Part shown: piece after piece, positions 26,036-34,412 of the stretch
How the letters are laid out: every line of letters begins with the position of its first letter
Numbering within the stretch: position 1 is the stretch's first letter
Source of the DNA: an uncultured Alphaproteobacteria bacterium
GTDB lineage: Bacteria > Pseudomonadota > Alphaproteobacteria > Bin95
DNA length: 36,200 bases
Assembly: GCA_938084065.1 (NCBI GenBank)
Contig: CALKDI010000100.1
Coordinates: 1 to 36,200 of the forward strand
Reading direction: 5' to 3'
Notes under the pieces: generated by a model
What the model was told of the DNA's origin: nothing
Databases searched by the model: none
The model's input: the letters and a program-made list of their open reading frames with translations, nothing else
Position numbers and translations under genes: made by a program

Positions 26036-26897
26036 AGCGCGCCGAAATCAGGTTGATCATTGCGGGAATGCGGATGCCGTTGGACGTTTGGTAAGCCAAT
26101 AGAGTTGCGGCCACCGCATCTGCGATTGCCGCAGCGTCTTCCGCAGTGCCGTTCTTGGCAGCAATAATCCGCACCGCTTGGCCGACGTTGCAGGCGAGTT
26201 CAGCGGCTTCGGATGGACTATCGGGTGCCACCAATTCAACCGTCACGGCATCGACGGCGATGTCGGCAAACCCAGCGTCTCGCAGGATCCCAGATGCGTA
26301 ATCGCGATTGGCGAAGCCGAACGGCCCAGGCGTGTTCGGCTCCGCTTTCGGTACGCTACCAAGCCTGGCCATTGCCGCTTCACCTGCTATCGCAAACCAG
26401 GGGTTATTGCTGACAGGCGCCCATGCCGCGAGGTACACCCGTCCGCCCGACCGCAGCCCCGTGCGCATGTTTTCGAATGCCTCTACTGGTCCACCAAAAA
26501 ACATTGACCCGAACCGTGAGACCAGCAGATCAAACCTTCCTGGTTCAAACGCGTGGGTCTGTGCATCAGCCTCGACGAACCGCACATTCGCGCATTCGGC
26601 AGCAGCCGCGCGATCGCGCGCTATACCCAGCAATAGCGAGGAAATATCGATACCGACAACATCCCCTCCCGGGGCAACGCACGAAGCAAGCGCCAGGCTC
26701 GTCGCGCCGGTGCCGCATCCCAAATCGAGGACAGATTCGCCTGAGCCAGGTGCTGCCTCGCGGATCAGCAGCTCTGCGACCTCAGAGAACAGGCGGTCCA
26801 GCGATTGTTGGTAGTCGACCCATTTCTGGCCGCTCCGGGACGTCCAGTAGGCCGCCTCGCCAGCATTTGGAGTTTCAGTCTCCACCGAATTTGCCAC
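26028..26897 (-). CDS. Class I SAM-dependent methyltransferase
   Basis: 'GESVLDLGCGTGATSLALASCVAPGGDVVGIDIS' motif I; GTG start. Confidence 0.93.
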   Translation of the reverse strand: MANSVETETPNAGEAAYWTSRSGQKWVDYQQSLDRLFSEVAELLIREAAPGSGESVLDLGCGTGATSLALASCVAPGGDVVGIDISSLLLGIARDRAAAAECANVRFVEADAQTHAFEPGRFDLLVSRFGSMFFGGPVEAFENMRTGLRSGGRVYLAAWAPVSNNPWFAIAGEAAMARLGSVPKAEPNTPGPFGFANRDYASGILRDAGFADIAVDAVTVELVAPDSPSEAAELACNVGQAVRIIAAKNGTAEDAAAIADAVAATLLAYQTSNGIRIPAMINLISARCP

Positions 26898-26972
26898 AGG
26901 CTTGCCCTTTCAAATTGGTGAACCGGCCGGCACAGCCCTCACAGCAGGGCAGCGTCGGCCAGGTATCAAACG

Positions 26973-27392
26973 TCAGACCCAGCCGAGCTGGGCCAGGGCA
27001 TAGCCGTCGTTCCAGATCTTGGTCATCTGCGCGACCTTGCCGGCGCTATCCATCTTGATGGCATAGACATATTCAGAAGCAGCTGCCTTATTGGTGGCGG
27101 GCACCGGGCCGCCCTCGCCAGTGTGTGTGCCGTGGAATGTGGCGACAAACGTGGCAGTGCTGTTGGCCTCATCCCATGAATCTGCATGTAGGACGTAGCG
27201 TCCGTCCGGCAGTGGGCCATCAACCAGGCCCTTCATCCACTCGCAATAGACCTCCACCGATTTGACATCGGCCAGTGTGGCTGCCTGGCAGGCAAATGAT
27301 GCGCCGGCAGCGACATGGGCTTTGCAACCATCCCAGCCTTTACCTGTCTCGCAAGCATCGAAGAATTTTTGGGCGTTATCGAAAGCTGTCAT
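26973..27392 (-). CDS. NTF2/SnoaL-like protein
   Basis: 139 aa; 'CEWMKGLVDGPLPDGRYVLHADSWDEANSTATFVATFHGTHTGEGGPV...KMTKIWNDGYAL'-type SnoaL-like fold pattern. Confidence 0.75.
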   Translation of the reverse strand: MTAFDNAQKFFDACETGKGWDGCKAHVAAGASFACQAATLADVKSVEVYCEWMKGLVDGPLPDGRYVLHADSWDEANSTATFVATFHGTHTGEGGPVPATNKAAASEYVYAIKMDSAGKVAQMTKIWNDGYALAQLGWV

Positions 27393-27454
27393 TTATTCCA
27401 CCTGCTTGGTTATAGTGTTTACGGACGCAATTGGATTATTGCCTCGCAATACTA

Positions 27455-27804
27455 TCACACAATTTTGGTGTCGCCCAAATCCGCACGAGCGCGGGGTGGT
27501 TCGCCAAGCAAGCCAACGTCGCCCAATCCGCCGCCGATTACCCCCGGGGTGTTGAAGACAAGCTTGAGTATGGATGAGCCTGCCCCTCCGCCGCCAATCT
27601 GAAACAGCGACAGGTTGAGTTTGTCCGGCACACCGTCAATTACCGAATAGAACCAAGCTTTAGCGCAAAATTGTCAGCATGAAATTTACCCTGCCAGTAA
27701 CGACCATCGTCATCCAAACGTAAATCATATAGTACCGCGATGGCAACGGGGTTTGCGAAACTTAGTCGGTGTCGGTCGTGAGTTGCCGTCGTCTCCGGCT
27801 GCAT
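27455..27804 (-). pseudogene. Probable frameshifted small gene remnant (two abutting frames)
   Basis: Frame A 27804-27640: MQPETTATHDRHRLSFANPVAIAVLYDLRLDDDGRYWQGKFHADNFALKLGSIR*. Frame B open 27673-27455: QFCAKAWFYSVIDGVPDKLNLSLFQIGGGGAGSSILKLVFNTPGVIGGGLGDVGLLGEPPRARADLGDTKIV*. Frames overlap and could join by one indel. Confidence 0.45.
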
Positions 27805-27909
27805 TGTCCGCAACCCAATGGGGCTAGGCGAGGGGGCCCTTGGTCCTTATGAATAGACCATCTGCCGCGATCCAAGCCGCGGCCCGCCCCTATTGCGAAA
27901 GCGATCACC

Positions 27910-29058
27910 ATGGCTATCCCAAAATTGTTCGAGCCGTTGACCATCCGCGGCGTCACCATGAAAAACCGCGTCTGTGTGGCGCCAATGCACCAGTATGCCT
28001 CCGACCACGGCTTCGCCACCGACTGGCACCTGATGAATGTGGGCCGGTTCGCCGCCGGTGGTGCTGGCCTGACCTTCGTCGAGAGCACCAAATGCGACCG
28101 CCGCGGCTGTGGCACGGTCGGTGATCTGGCTTTGTGGGACGACAAGTTCATTCCGGGCGTCAAGAAACTGGCGGACTTCATCAAGTCGCACGACAGCGTC
28201 GCGGCCATCCAAATCGGCCATTCGGGCCGCAAAGCCAAACGCTTTCGCCCCTGGGAGGGCGGCGCGCCGCTGACCGAGAACCCCGGCGTCGATCAAGCCT
28301 ACTGGGATAGCTGGGAACTCGTAGCCCCTAGCGCAGAACCGGCTAGCCCGACGGACCCAACACCGCGCGCGCTCACCAACCAGGAAGTCAAAGATCTGGT
28401 GGAGATGTGGGGCCAGTCGGCCCGCCGGGCCAACGAATGCGGCTTTGACGTGTTCGAAATCCACGGCGCACACGGCTATATGATCCACCAATTCCTTAGC
28501 CCGATGGCGAACCTACGCAACGACGAATATGGCGGCTCTGAAGAGAACCGCATGCGCTTCTGCTCTGAAATTGTGGAAAGCGTGCGGGCGCACTGGCCGG
28601 ACGACAAGCCGCTGTTCCTGCGCCTCTCGTGCGAGGATCGGGCCGGATGGGATCTGGACGCCAGTGTGCGCCTGTCGAAGCAGGTGAAGGCACTGGGCGT
28701 GGACGTGATTGACTGCTCCGGCGGTGGCATGCAGGGCAGCCCGACCGAATTTGCGCCCTCCTATGGCTATCAGGTGCCCTATTCCGACAAGATCCGGCGC
28801 GAGGCCGATATCATGACTATGGCTGTCGGCCTGATCGTGCATGCGGAGCAGGCGGAGGAAATCCTGCAGAAAGGCCAGGCGGACATCATCGCCCTGGCTC
28901 GCGAGATTCTCTACAACCCGAACTGGCCAATGGATGCGGCGCGCAAGTTGGGCTTTGAAGGCCACTTAGAGACCGTGCCGAGCCAGCAGGCCTATTGGCT
29001 TGGCCGTCGCGACGCGACCGCGACTGAGGTGGTGCCCAGCACCTATGGCCGGGGTTAA
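27910..29058 (+). CDS. NADH:flavin oxidoreductase / old yellow enzyme family
   Basis: 'LFEPLTIRGVTMKNRVCVAPM', 'IQIGHSGRKAKRF', 'FEIHGAHGYMIHQFLSPMANLRNDEYGGSEENRMRF'. Confidence 0.95.
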   Translation: MAIPKLFEPLTIRGVTMKNRVCVAPMHQYASDHGFATDWHLMNVGRFAAGGAGLTFVESTKCDRRGCGTVGDLALWDDKFIPGVKKLADFIKSHDSVAAIQIGHSGRKAKRFRPWEGGAPLTENPGVDQAYWDSWELVAPSAEPASPTDPTPRALTNQEVKDLVEMWGQSARRANECGFDVFEIHGAHGYMIHQFLSPMANLRNDEYGGSEENRMRFCSEIVESVRAHWPDDKPLFLRLSCEDRAGWDLDASVRLSKQVKALGVDVIDCSGGGMQGSPTEFAPSYGYQVPYSDKIRREADIMTMAVGLIVHAEQAEEILQKGQADIIALAREILYNPNWPMDAARKLGFEGHLETVPSQQAYWLGRRDATATEVVPSTYGRG

Positions 29059-29063
29059 TGGTT

Positions 29064-29182
29064 GCTGTTCCCCGGAGCTCGCAGAGCGGGCATCCGGGGT
29101 CGGTCTCATCCTTCGAGCATTGGCTCCGACCTGGTTAACACTCAACTCGACTAGCGACCCCAGCTCAAAGCCGGGGAACAGC
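29064..29182. repeat. Intergenic palindromic repeat element related to 11273-11322
   Basis: Outer inverted repeat GCTGTTCCCCGG (29064-29075)/CCGGGGAACAGC (29171-29182); inner CCCCGGA..TCCGGGG (29070-29099); 50-bp similarity to 11273-11322. Confidence 0.8.
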
Positions 29183-29211
29183 GTTGTTGAGGGGGGCGGA
29201 CGCATATTCTC

Positions 29212-30402
29212 ATGAACCCTCTCGTCATCGTCGCCAGCGCCATGCTGGTGCAGCAGACGTTGATTACGTTTGCCACCAATGCTGTGCCAGTATTGCTGCC
29301 GCCGATCTCGGACGCGTTCCAGATCAATCCCGGCTGGCTGGGCGTTTTCACATCGTGCCTGTTCGCCGTTGGCATCGCCACGGCAGTCGCGAGCGGCGGG
29401 TTTATCCTGCGGTTTGGGGCGTTCCGAGTCAGCCAGTTCTGCCTAACGATGTCCGGGCTGGGCATGTTGCTGTGCGGACTAGGTTGGCTGTGGCTGTTTC
29501 CGGTGGCAGCGTTTTTTCTGGGCATGGGAATGGGGCCGTCAACGCCGGCCTCCAGCCATATTCTGTCGCGGTTTGCCTCCGTCAAGGCAGCGCCGCTGGT
29601 GTTCTCGATCAAGCAGACAGGCGTGCCGTTCGGCGGCATGTTTGCTGGCCTGTTCCTGCCCTGGGCCGTCGCAGTCAGTGGCTGGCAAGGCGGATTGATC
29701 GCCGGCGCGTTCATGTGCTGGGCGTTGGCGTTGCTGCTCTGGCCATTTCACTGGCGCTATGATGATGATCGCCAGCCAGACCGCCGACTGACACTGGCCG
29801 ATGTTGGACAGGCGTTGCGGACCGTCATCAGCAGCCGGTCCATGGCAGAGCTAGGCTTCGCCGGTTTTGCCTTCAGCGGCCTGCAAGTCGCCTTCACCTC
29901 CTACTTCGTAGCCTATTTGGTGACGGACGTGCGTTTGACCTTCGCTGAGGCCGGAGAGATGCTAGCCTGGGCCAGCGCCATTGCCATTGCTGGCCGCATT
30001 TTTTGGGGCCTGCTTGCCGGGCGCGTCCTGCCTTCGCGGCCTTTGCTGGCATTTCTGTCTTGGGCGATGGTTGCAGCGACCGTCGGCCTAGGCCTGGTCG
30101 AGCCAGAAACCGACCCTTTCTGGGTGATTGCAGCGGGGCTGGCGATGGGCGTGACGGCAGTCAGCTGGAACGGCGTGCATCTGGCCGAAGTCGCCCGGCT
30201 CGCGCCAAAGGGCAATGCCAGCCAGGCCACCGCCGGCGTGCTATTTTGTTGCTTTTCCGGCCTGTTGGTGCTGCCAGGGGCATTCGGCGCGATCGTGGCG
30301 CTGACCGGTAACTACGACCTTGGCTTCTATGTCGCGGCGGCACCCACGGTGCTTACAGGCATCATCTTATTGCGCCGCACCAATCCGCCGGAAGTTGCTT
30401 AA
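29212..30402 (+). CDS. MFS transporter (paralog 1)
   Basis: 396 aa, ~12 hydrophobic segments; 'FILRFGAFRVSQ', 'VFSIKQTGVPFGGMFAGL', 'GVHLAEVARLAPKGNASQATAG'. Confidence 0.92.
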   Translation: MNPLVIVASAMLVQQTLITFATNAVPVLLPPISDAFQINPGWLGVFTSCLFAVGIATAVASGGFILRFGAFRVSQFCLTMSGLGMLLCGLGWLWLFPVAAFFLGMGMGPSTPASSHILSRFASVKAAPLVFSIKQTGVPFGGMFAGLFLPWAVAVSGWQGGLIAGAFMCWALALLLWPFHWRYDDDRQPDRRLTLADVGQALRTVISSRSMAELGFAGFAFSGLQVAFTSYFVAYLVTDVRLTFAEAGEMLAWASAIAIAGRIFWGLLAGRVLPSRPLLAFLSWAMVAATVGLGLVEPETDPFWVIAAGLAMGVTAVSWNGVHLAEVARLAPKGNASQATAGVLFCCFSGLLVLPGAFGAIVALTGNYDLGFYVAAAPTVLTGIILLRRTNPPEVA

Positions 30403-30408
30403 CACCCT

Positions 30409-31608
30409 ATGTCAGCCCCACTCCTCATCGTCATTTTTGCCATGTTGCTTCAGCAGGCGTTTGCGTATTTCACCACGCTGGTGCTGCCGAATATGGCCCC
30501 AGTTGTGGCAGGCGCGTTGGATATCGACCCGCACCTAATTGGCTATTACACGGGCATACTCTACCTGTTCTCCAGCATCGGTCAGGTGTCGTGCGGCGGG
30601 TTCATTCTGCGGTTTGGTGCGGTGCGGATGAGCCAGATCTCGCTGGCAGCGATGGGCGCGGCCCTGATGACCGGCTATTTTGGCGAGGTCGCGGTGTTTG
30701 CTGCCGGTGCTGCCGTCATGGGGTTGGCGTCGTCGTTTTCGACCCCGTCAAGCTCGCATTTGCTGGCGCGCTATAGCCCGCCAAAGTACGCGCCGCTGAT
30801 TTTCTCGGTGAAGCAGACCGGCGTGCCGGTCGGTGGCCTGATGGCCGGGTTGATGGTGCCGGCGTTGTTGGCACTCCTCGATTGGCGCGGCACGTTTGTC
30901 GCCTGTGGCGTGCTCTGCATCGTCTTCGCTGTGATTTTGCAGCCGATCCGCCGCCAGTTCGATACCGACCGCGACCCGAAACAGTCGCTGAAACCAGGCT
31001 TCATCTGGCAGACGCTGAAGGGGGTGATGATGACGCCCAGCCTGCGCGATCTGGCCATCGGCATGTTCTGCTTCGTTGGCCTGCAGGGCCTGTTTGGCTC
31101 GTATTTCGTGACCTATATCTCAGAAGCTATGCATCGGCCCTTGGAGACCGCGAACTATTTCTTCTCCATCGCCATGGCCACGGCCATCTTCGCGCGCATC
31201 CTGTGGGGCTGGGTTGGCAGCGCGTTGATGCCGGCGCGGCGGCTAATCGCCTATCTCTCCGCGGTGATGGCGGTGGCGGCGGTCGGCATGGGCTCGCTGC
31301 GGCCTGAGTGGAGCGATCTGACCATTATCTGCGTCGCCATCCTCTATTGCATCAGCGCGATCAGCTGGCATGGCCTTATGATGGCGGAATTGGCGCGACT
31401 GGCGCCTAAAGGGCAGGTGGGCCCCGTCACCGGTGCGGCACTAGCTTGCGCCGGCGCTGGGATGATGAGCTATCCGATGCTCTATGCCGTATTGGTCAAG
31501 ACGACCGGAGATGAGAGTTTGGGCTTCTATATCGCTGCCTTGCCCGCCGTCGTGATGGCGGTCAAACTGTACCTGCCGCCGAAACACGTGGAAGGAGCCG
31601 CCGTATGA
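30409..31608 (+). CDS. MFS transporter (paralog 2)
   Basis: 399 aa; 'FILRFGAVRMSQ', 'IFSVKQTGVPVGGLMAGL', 'GLMMAELARLAPKGQVGPVTGA'. Confidence 0.92.
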   Translation: MSAPLLIVIFAMLLQQAFAYFTTLVLPNMAPVVAGALDIDPHLIGYYTGILYLFSSIGQVSCGGFILRFGAVRMSQISLAAMGAALMTGYFGEVAVFAAGAAVMGLASSFSTPSSSHLLARYSPPKYAPLIFSVKQTGVPVGGLMAGLMVPALLALLDWRGTFVACGVLCIVFAVILQPIRRQFDTDRDPKQSLKPGFIWQTLKGVMMTPSLRDLAIGMFCFVGLQGLFGSYFVTYISEAMHRPLETANYFFSIAMATAIFARILWGWVGSALMPARRLIAYLSAVMAVAAVGMGSLRPEWSDLTIICVAILYCISAISWHGLMMAELARLAPKGQVGPVTGAALACAGAGMMSYPMLYAVLVKTTGDESLGFYIAALPAVVMAVKLYLPPKHVEGAAV

Positions 31609-32075
31609 GCTTCACAGACCTATTGGAAAAATTCACCGCCGCTGTCGAAGCCGGCGATGGCAAGGCGCTGGCCGCCCTGTTCACCCCAGACGGCGTCTAT
31701 CACGACACCTTCTACGGCGCGTTCCAAGGCCGGGACGCCATTGCCGACATGCTGGAGAACCATTTCTGGCGCGATGCCAAGGCATTCCGCTGGGACATGA
31801 AAGAGCCGCTGCATCAGGACAACCTCGCCTACACCCATTGGCTGTTCAGCTATGAGAGCAAGCTGCCCGGCGTTCAGGGCAAGCGCGTCGCCTTCCGCGG
31901 CTTCAGCTGCTTTCACCTGAAAGACGGCCTGATCCAACATTATGGCGAACTGTTCGACCAGGGCATCGCATTGGCCCAAACCGGCTTCCCGGCAGAGCGC
32001 ATGGCCCGCCGCCTGAGCAAAGAAGCCGACGCCCAGCGCGAGCAAGCCACCGGCACCCGCCATCTGGCGGATTGA
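31605..32075 (+). CDS. NTF2/SnoaL-like polyketide cyclase-type protein
   Basis: 'FTAAVEAGDGKALAALFTPDGVYHDTFYGAFQGRDAIADMLENHF'; ATGA overlap with MFS paralog 2. Confidence 0.85.
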   Translation: MSFTDLLEKFTAAVEAGDGKALAALFTPDGVYHDTFYGAFQGRDAIADMLENHFWRDAKAFRWDMKEPLHQDNLAYTHWLFSYESKLPGVQGKRVAFRGFSCFHLKDGLIQHYGELFDQGIALAQTGFPAERMARRLSKEADAQREQATGTRHLAD

Positions 32076-32086
32076 GGAGCGATACG

Positions 32087-32722
32087 ATGGGACAGATGAC
32101 GCTTTGGGGCTCTAGCTCCAGCCGCGTGTTGCGGGTGCATTGGGCACTGATTGAGTTGGGCTTAGAATACAAAAGCATGCCCATCGGCTCCCGCACCGGC
32201 GAGACAGAGACGGCGGAATACGGCGACCTCAATCCCCGCCGCAAAATTCCGACGTTCCAAGATGGTGATCTGGTGCTGACCGAAAGCGCTGCCATCGTCA
32301 CCTATCTGGCAGAGACATACGGCACGCCAGAGCGCTCTCTAATCCCAACAGTTCAGCCAGCACGCGCCAAGTATTTTGAGTGGCTGTCGTTCGTCTCCAT
32401 GGAGCTGGACGCCACGTCGCTCTACGTGCTGCGCCGGCACGAGGGGCTACAGCACATTTACGGCGATGCCCCAGCTGCGAACAAGGTGGCCAGGGAATAC
32501 TTCGATAAGATGATCAAAGCCTCCGTGCGTGACATCGCTGATGGCCACCGTTTCCTGCTTGGCGAGCAATTCACCGGCGCCGATATCTGCATGACCACCA
32601 TCGTCGACTGGGCCGAGCGCTACGAATGCCCTCTACCGGCCGAATGGCTCGCCTATCGGGAGCGGGTGCGCGAACGGCCGAGCTATGCGGCAGCCATGGC
32701 GGCGAACCAGCCGCCGGGATAA
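32087..32722 (+). CDS. Glutathione S-transferase family protein
   Basis: 'TLWGSSSSRVLRVHWALIELGLEYKSMPI...LNPRRKIPTFQDGDLVLTESAAIVTYLAETYG'; ATG 32087 after GAGGAG. Confidence 0.93.
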   Translation: MGQMTLWGSSSSRVLRVHWALIELGLEYKSMPIGSRTGETETAEYGDLNPRRKIPTFQDGDLVLTESAAIVTYLAETYGTPERSLIPTVQPARAKYFEWLSFVSMELDATSLYVLRRHEGLQHIYGDAPAANKVAREYFDKMIKASVRDIADGHRFLLGEQFTGADICMTTIVDWAERYECPLPAEWLAYRERVRERPSYAAAMAANQPPG

Positions 32723-32727
32723 CCAGC

Positions 32728-33699
32728 CTACTCCATCGGTAGCCATAGCACGTCTTCGATATGCTCAGCCCCGGTCATCAGCATTACCAAACGGTCAAAC
32801 CCCAGGGCCATGCCAGAGGTGCGCGGCATGCCACGCTCCAGTGCCGCCAGCATGCTGTCCGGCAGAGGGTAAGAGGTGTTGTAGAGCAGCTGCTTCTCCG
32901 ATTGGTCGCGCGTGAACCGGGCGCGTTGCTCAACAGCGTCGGTTAATTCGCCAAAGCCGTTGGCCAGTTCCAGCCCACAGACATACAGCTCCACCCGTTC
33001 CGCCGTGCCAGGCTCGCTCGGGTCCATGCGCGCTAGAGCGGCCTGTTCGCGTGGATAGCCGGTGAGGAAGGTGGGTGCGCCGATGCCAAGCCAAGGCTCG
33101 ATCCGGTTCAGCAGCACGCGGAAGAAGATATCCTCCCAGGTATCAGAAGGATCACACGCCAGCCCGGCTTGAGACTGTACCGCCTCTGCCAGCGCGTCTC
33201 GGTTGCCAGCCACGGCGGCCAGTTCGATGCCGGCATAGCGATGAAAAGCGTCGGCGCAGGACAGCACCTCCGGGTCCGCCGCCAGATCGCAGCGCTCGCC
33301 ATGCCATTCGATCAACATAGGCCCGCCAGCGGAATGGCGAGCGCGGCGCAGTATTTCCAAGCAATCCTCGATCAACCGCCCGAGACCGTGGCCGACCCGG
33401 TACCATTCCAGCATCTCAAAGGCCGGATGATGGGTCGAGGATGCAGGCTCATCGCGATAGACTTTGGCGAACTGGTAAATGGAGCGACGCTCTCGCACCA
33501 CAAGCCGCTTCATCGCAAACTCAGGCGAGGTGTGCAGATACCGGCGTTTCCCCAGAACCTCCGCAGGCATGGCGGCCAGATGCACCTCCAGCCCGCCAGA
33601 GACCTGCAAGGCTGGGGTTTCCACCGCAGCTAGGCCCTCGTGCTCCAGAAAATTGGCAATCGCCCGGCGGATCGGCACACGTGCCACAACCGGTCTCAT
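32728..33699 (-). CDS. epmA: EF-P--(R)-beta-lysine ligase EpmA (GenX/PoxA), class II LysRS paralog
   Basis: 'HTSPEFAMKRLVVRERRSIYQFAKVYRDEPASSTHHPAFEMLEWYRVG', 'PRTSGMALGFDRLVMLMTGAEHIEDVLWLPME'; no anticodon-binding domain. Confidence 0.93.
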   Translation of the reverse strand: MRPVVARVPIRRAIANFLEHEGLAAVETPALQVSGGLEVHLAAMPAEVLGKRRYLHTSPEFAMKRLVVRERRSIYQFAKVYRDEPASSTHHPAFEMLEWYRVGHGLGRLIEDCLEILRRARHSAGGPMLIEWHGERCDLAADPEVLSCADAFHRYAGIELAAVAGNRDALAEAVQSQAGLACDPSDTWEDIFFRVLLNRIEPWLGIGAPTFLTGYPREQAALARMDPSEPGTAERVELYVCGLELANGFGELTDAVEQRARFTRDQSEKQLLYNTSYPLPDSMLAALERGMPRTSGMALGFDRLVMLMTGAEHIEDVLWLPME

Positions 33700-33765
33700 T
33701 GCGTTTGGGTCCAGTAGCGGCTACACCGCGCAGTAGTTCTCAAATTACACCCGCGAGTCAAATCC

Positions 33766-34332
33766 ATGAAGGTTCAGGCCAATACCATCCGCCCCGGCAA
33801 TGTGATCGAGTCCGAGGGACGGCGCTGGATTGTGATCAACTACGAACTGATTACGCCTGGCAAGGGCAATGCGTTTATCGCTGTCGAAATGCGGGATGTC
33901 ACTACGGGCACCAAGACCAATGCTCGCTTCCGCACCGCCGATTCGGTAGAGCGGTTGATGACGGATAATCGCGAATGCCAGTTCCTGTTCGTTGACGGCG
34001 AAAATCTGACATTCATGGACAATGAAACTTTCGACCAATTCCTGGTCCCAACGGAACTGGTGGGGGAGCCTGCTGTGTTTTTGCAGGAAGGCATGACGGT
34101 TGTCGTGACCCTTGTTGAGGACTCTGCCATAGGCGTGGAAATGCCGAAGAGCGTGACGCTGGAAATCACTGAGGCGGACCCGGTGGTCAAGGGCCAGACG
34201 GCCTCATCCTCCTACAAGCCGGCGATCCTGGAAAACGGCGTGCGCGTGATGGTGCCGCCGCATATTTCAACCGGCACGCGTGTCGTCGTGAGCCCGATTG
34301 ACCGGACGTATATGGAACGTGCGAAGGACTAA
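33766..34332 (+). CDS. efp: Elongation factor P
   Basis: 188 aa; 'RPGNVIESEGRRWIVINYELITPGKGNAFIAVEMRDVTTGTKTNARFRTADSVE', C-terminal 'VPPHISTGTRVVVSPIDRTYMERAKD'. Confidence 0.95.
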   Translation: MKVQANTIRPGNVIESEGRRWIVINYELITPGKGNAFIAVEMRDVTTGTKTNARFRTADSVERLMTDNRECQFLFVDGENLTFMDNETFDQFLVPTELVGEPAVFLQEGMTVVVTLVEDSAIGVEMPKSVTLEITEADPVVKGQTASSSYKPAILENGVRVMVPPHISTGTRVVVSPIDRTYMERAKD

Positions 34333-34351
34333 CGCGCCTCTATCCGTCTTT

Positions 34352-34402
34352 AGAGTTTGATACCGGCCAAAGTCTGATACTGGCCAGAGTCTAGTACCGA
34401 GA
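34352..34402. repeat. Three tandem ~17-bp repeats upstream of rpiA
   Basis: AGAGTTTGATACCGGCC / AAAGTCTGATACTGGCC / AGAGTCTAGTACCGAGA. Confidence 0.8.
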
Positions 34403-34412
34403 GGCATTGCAG

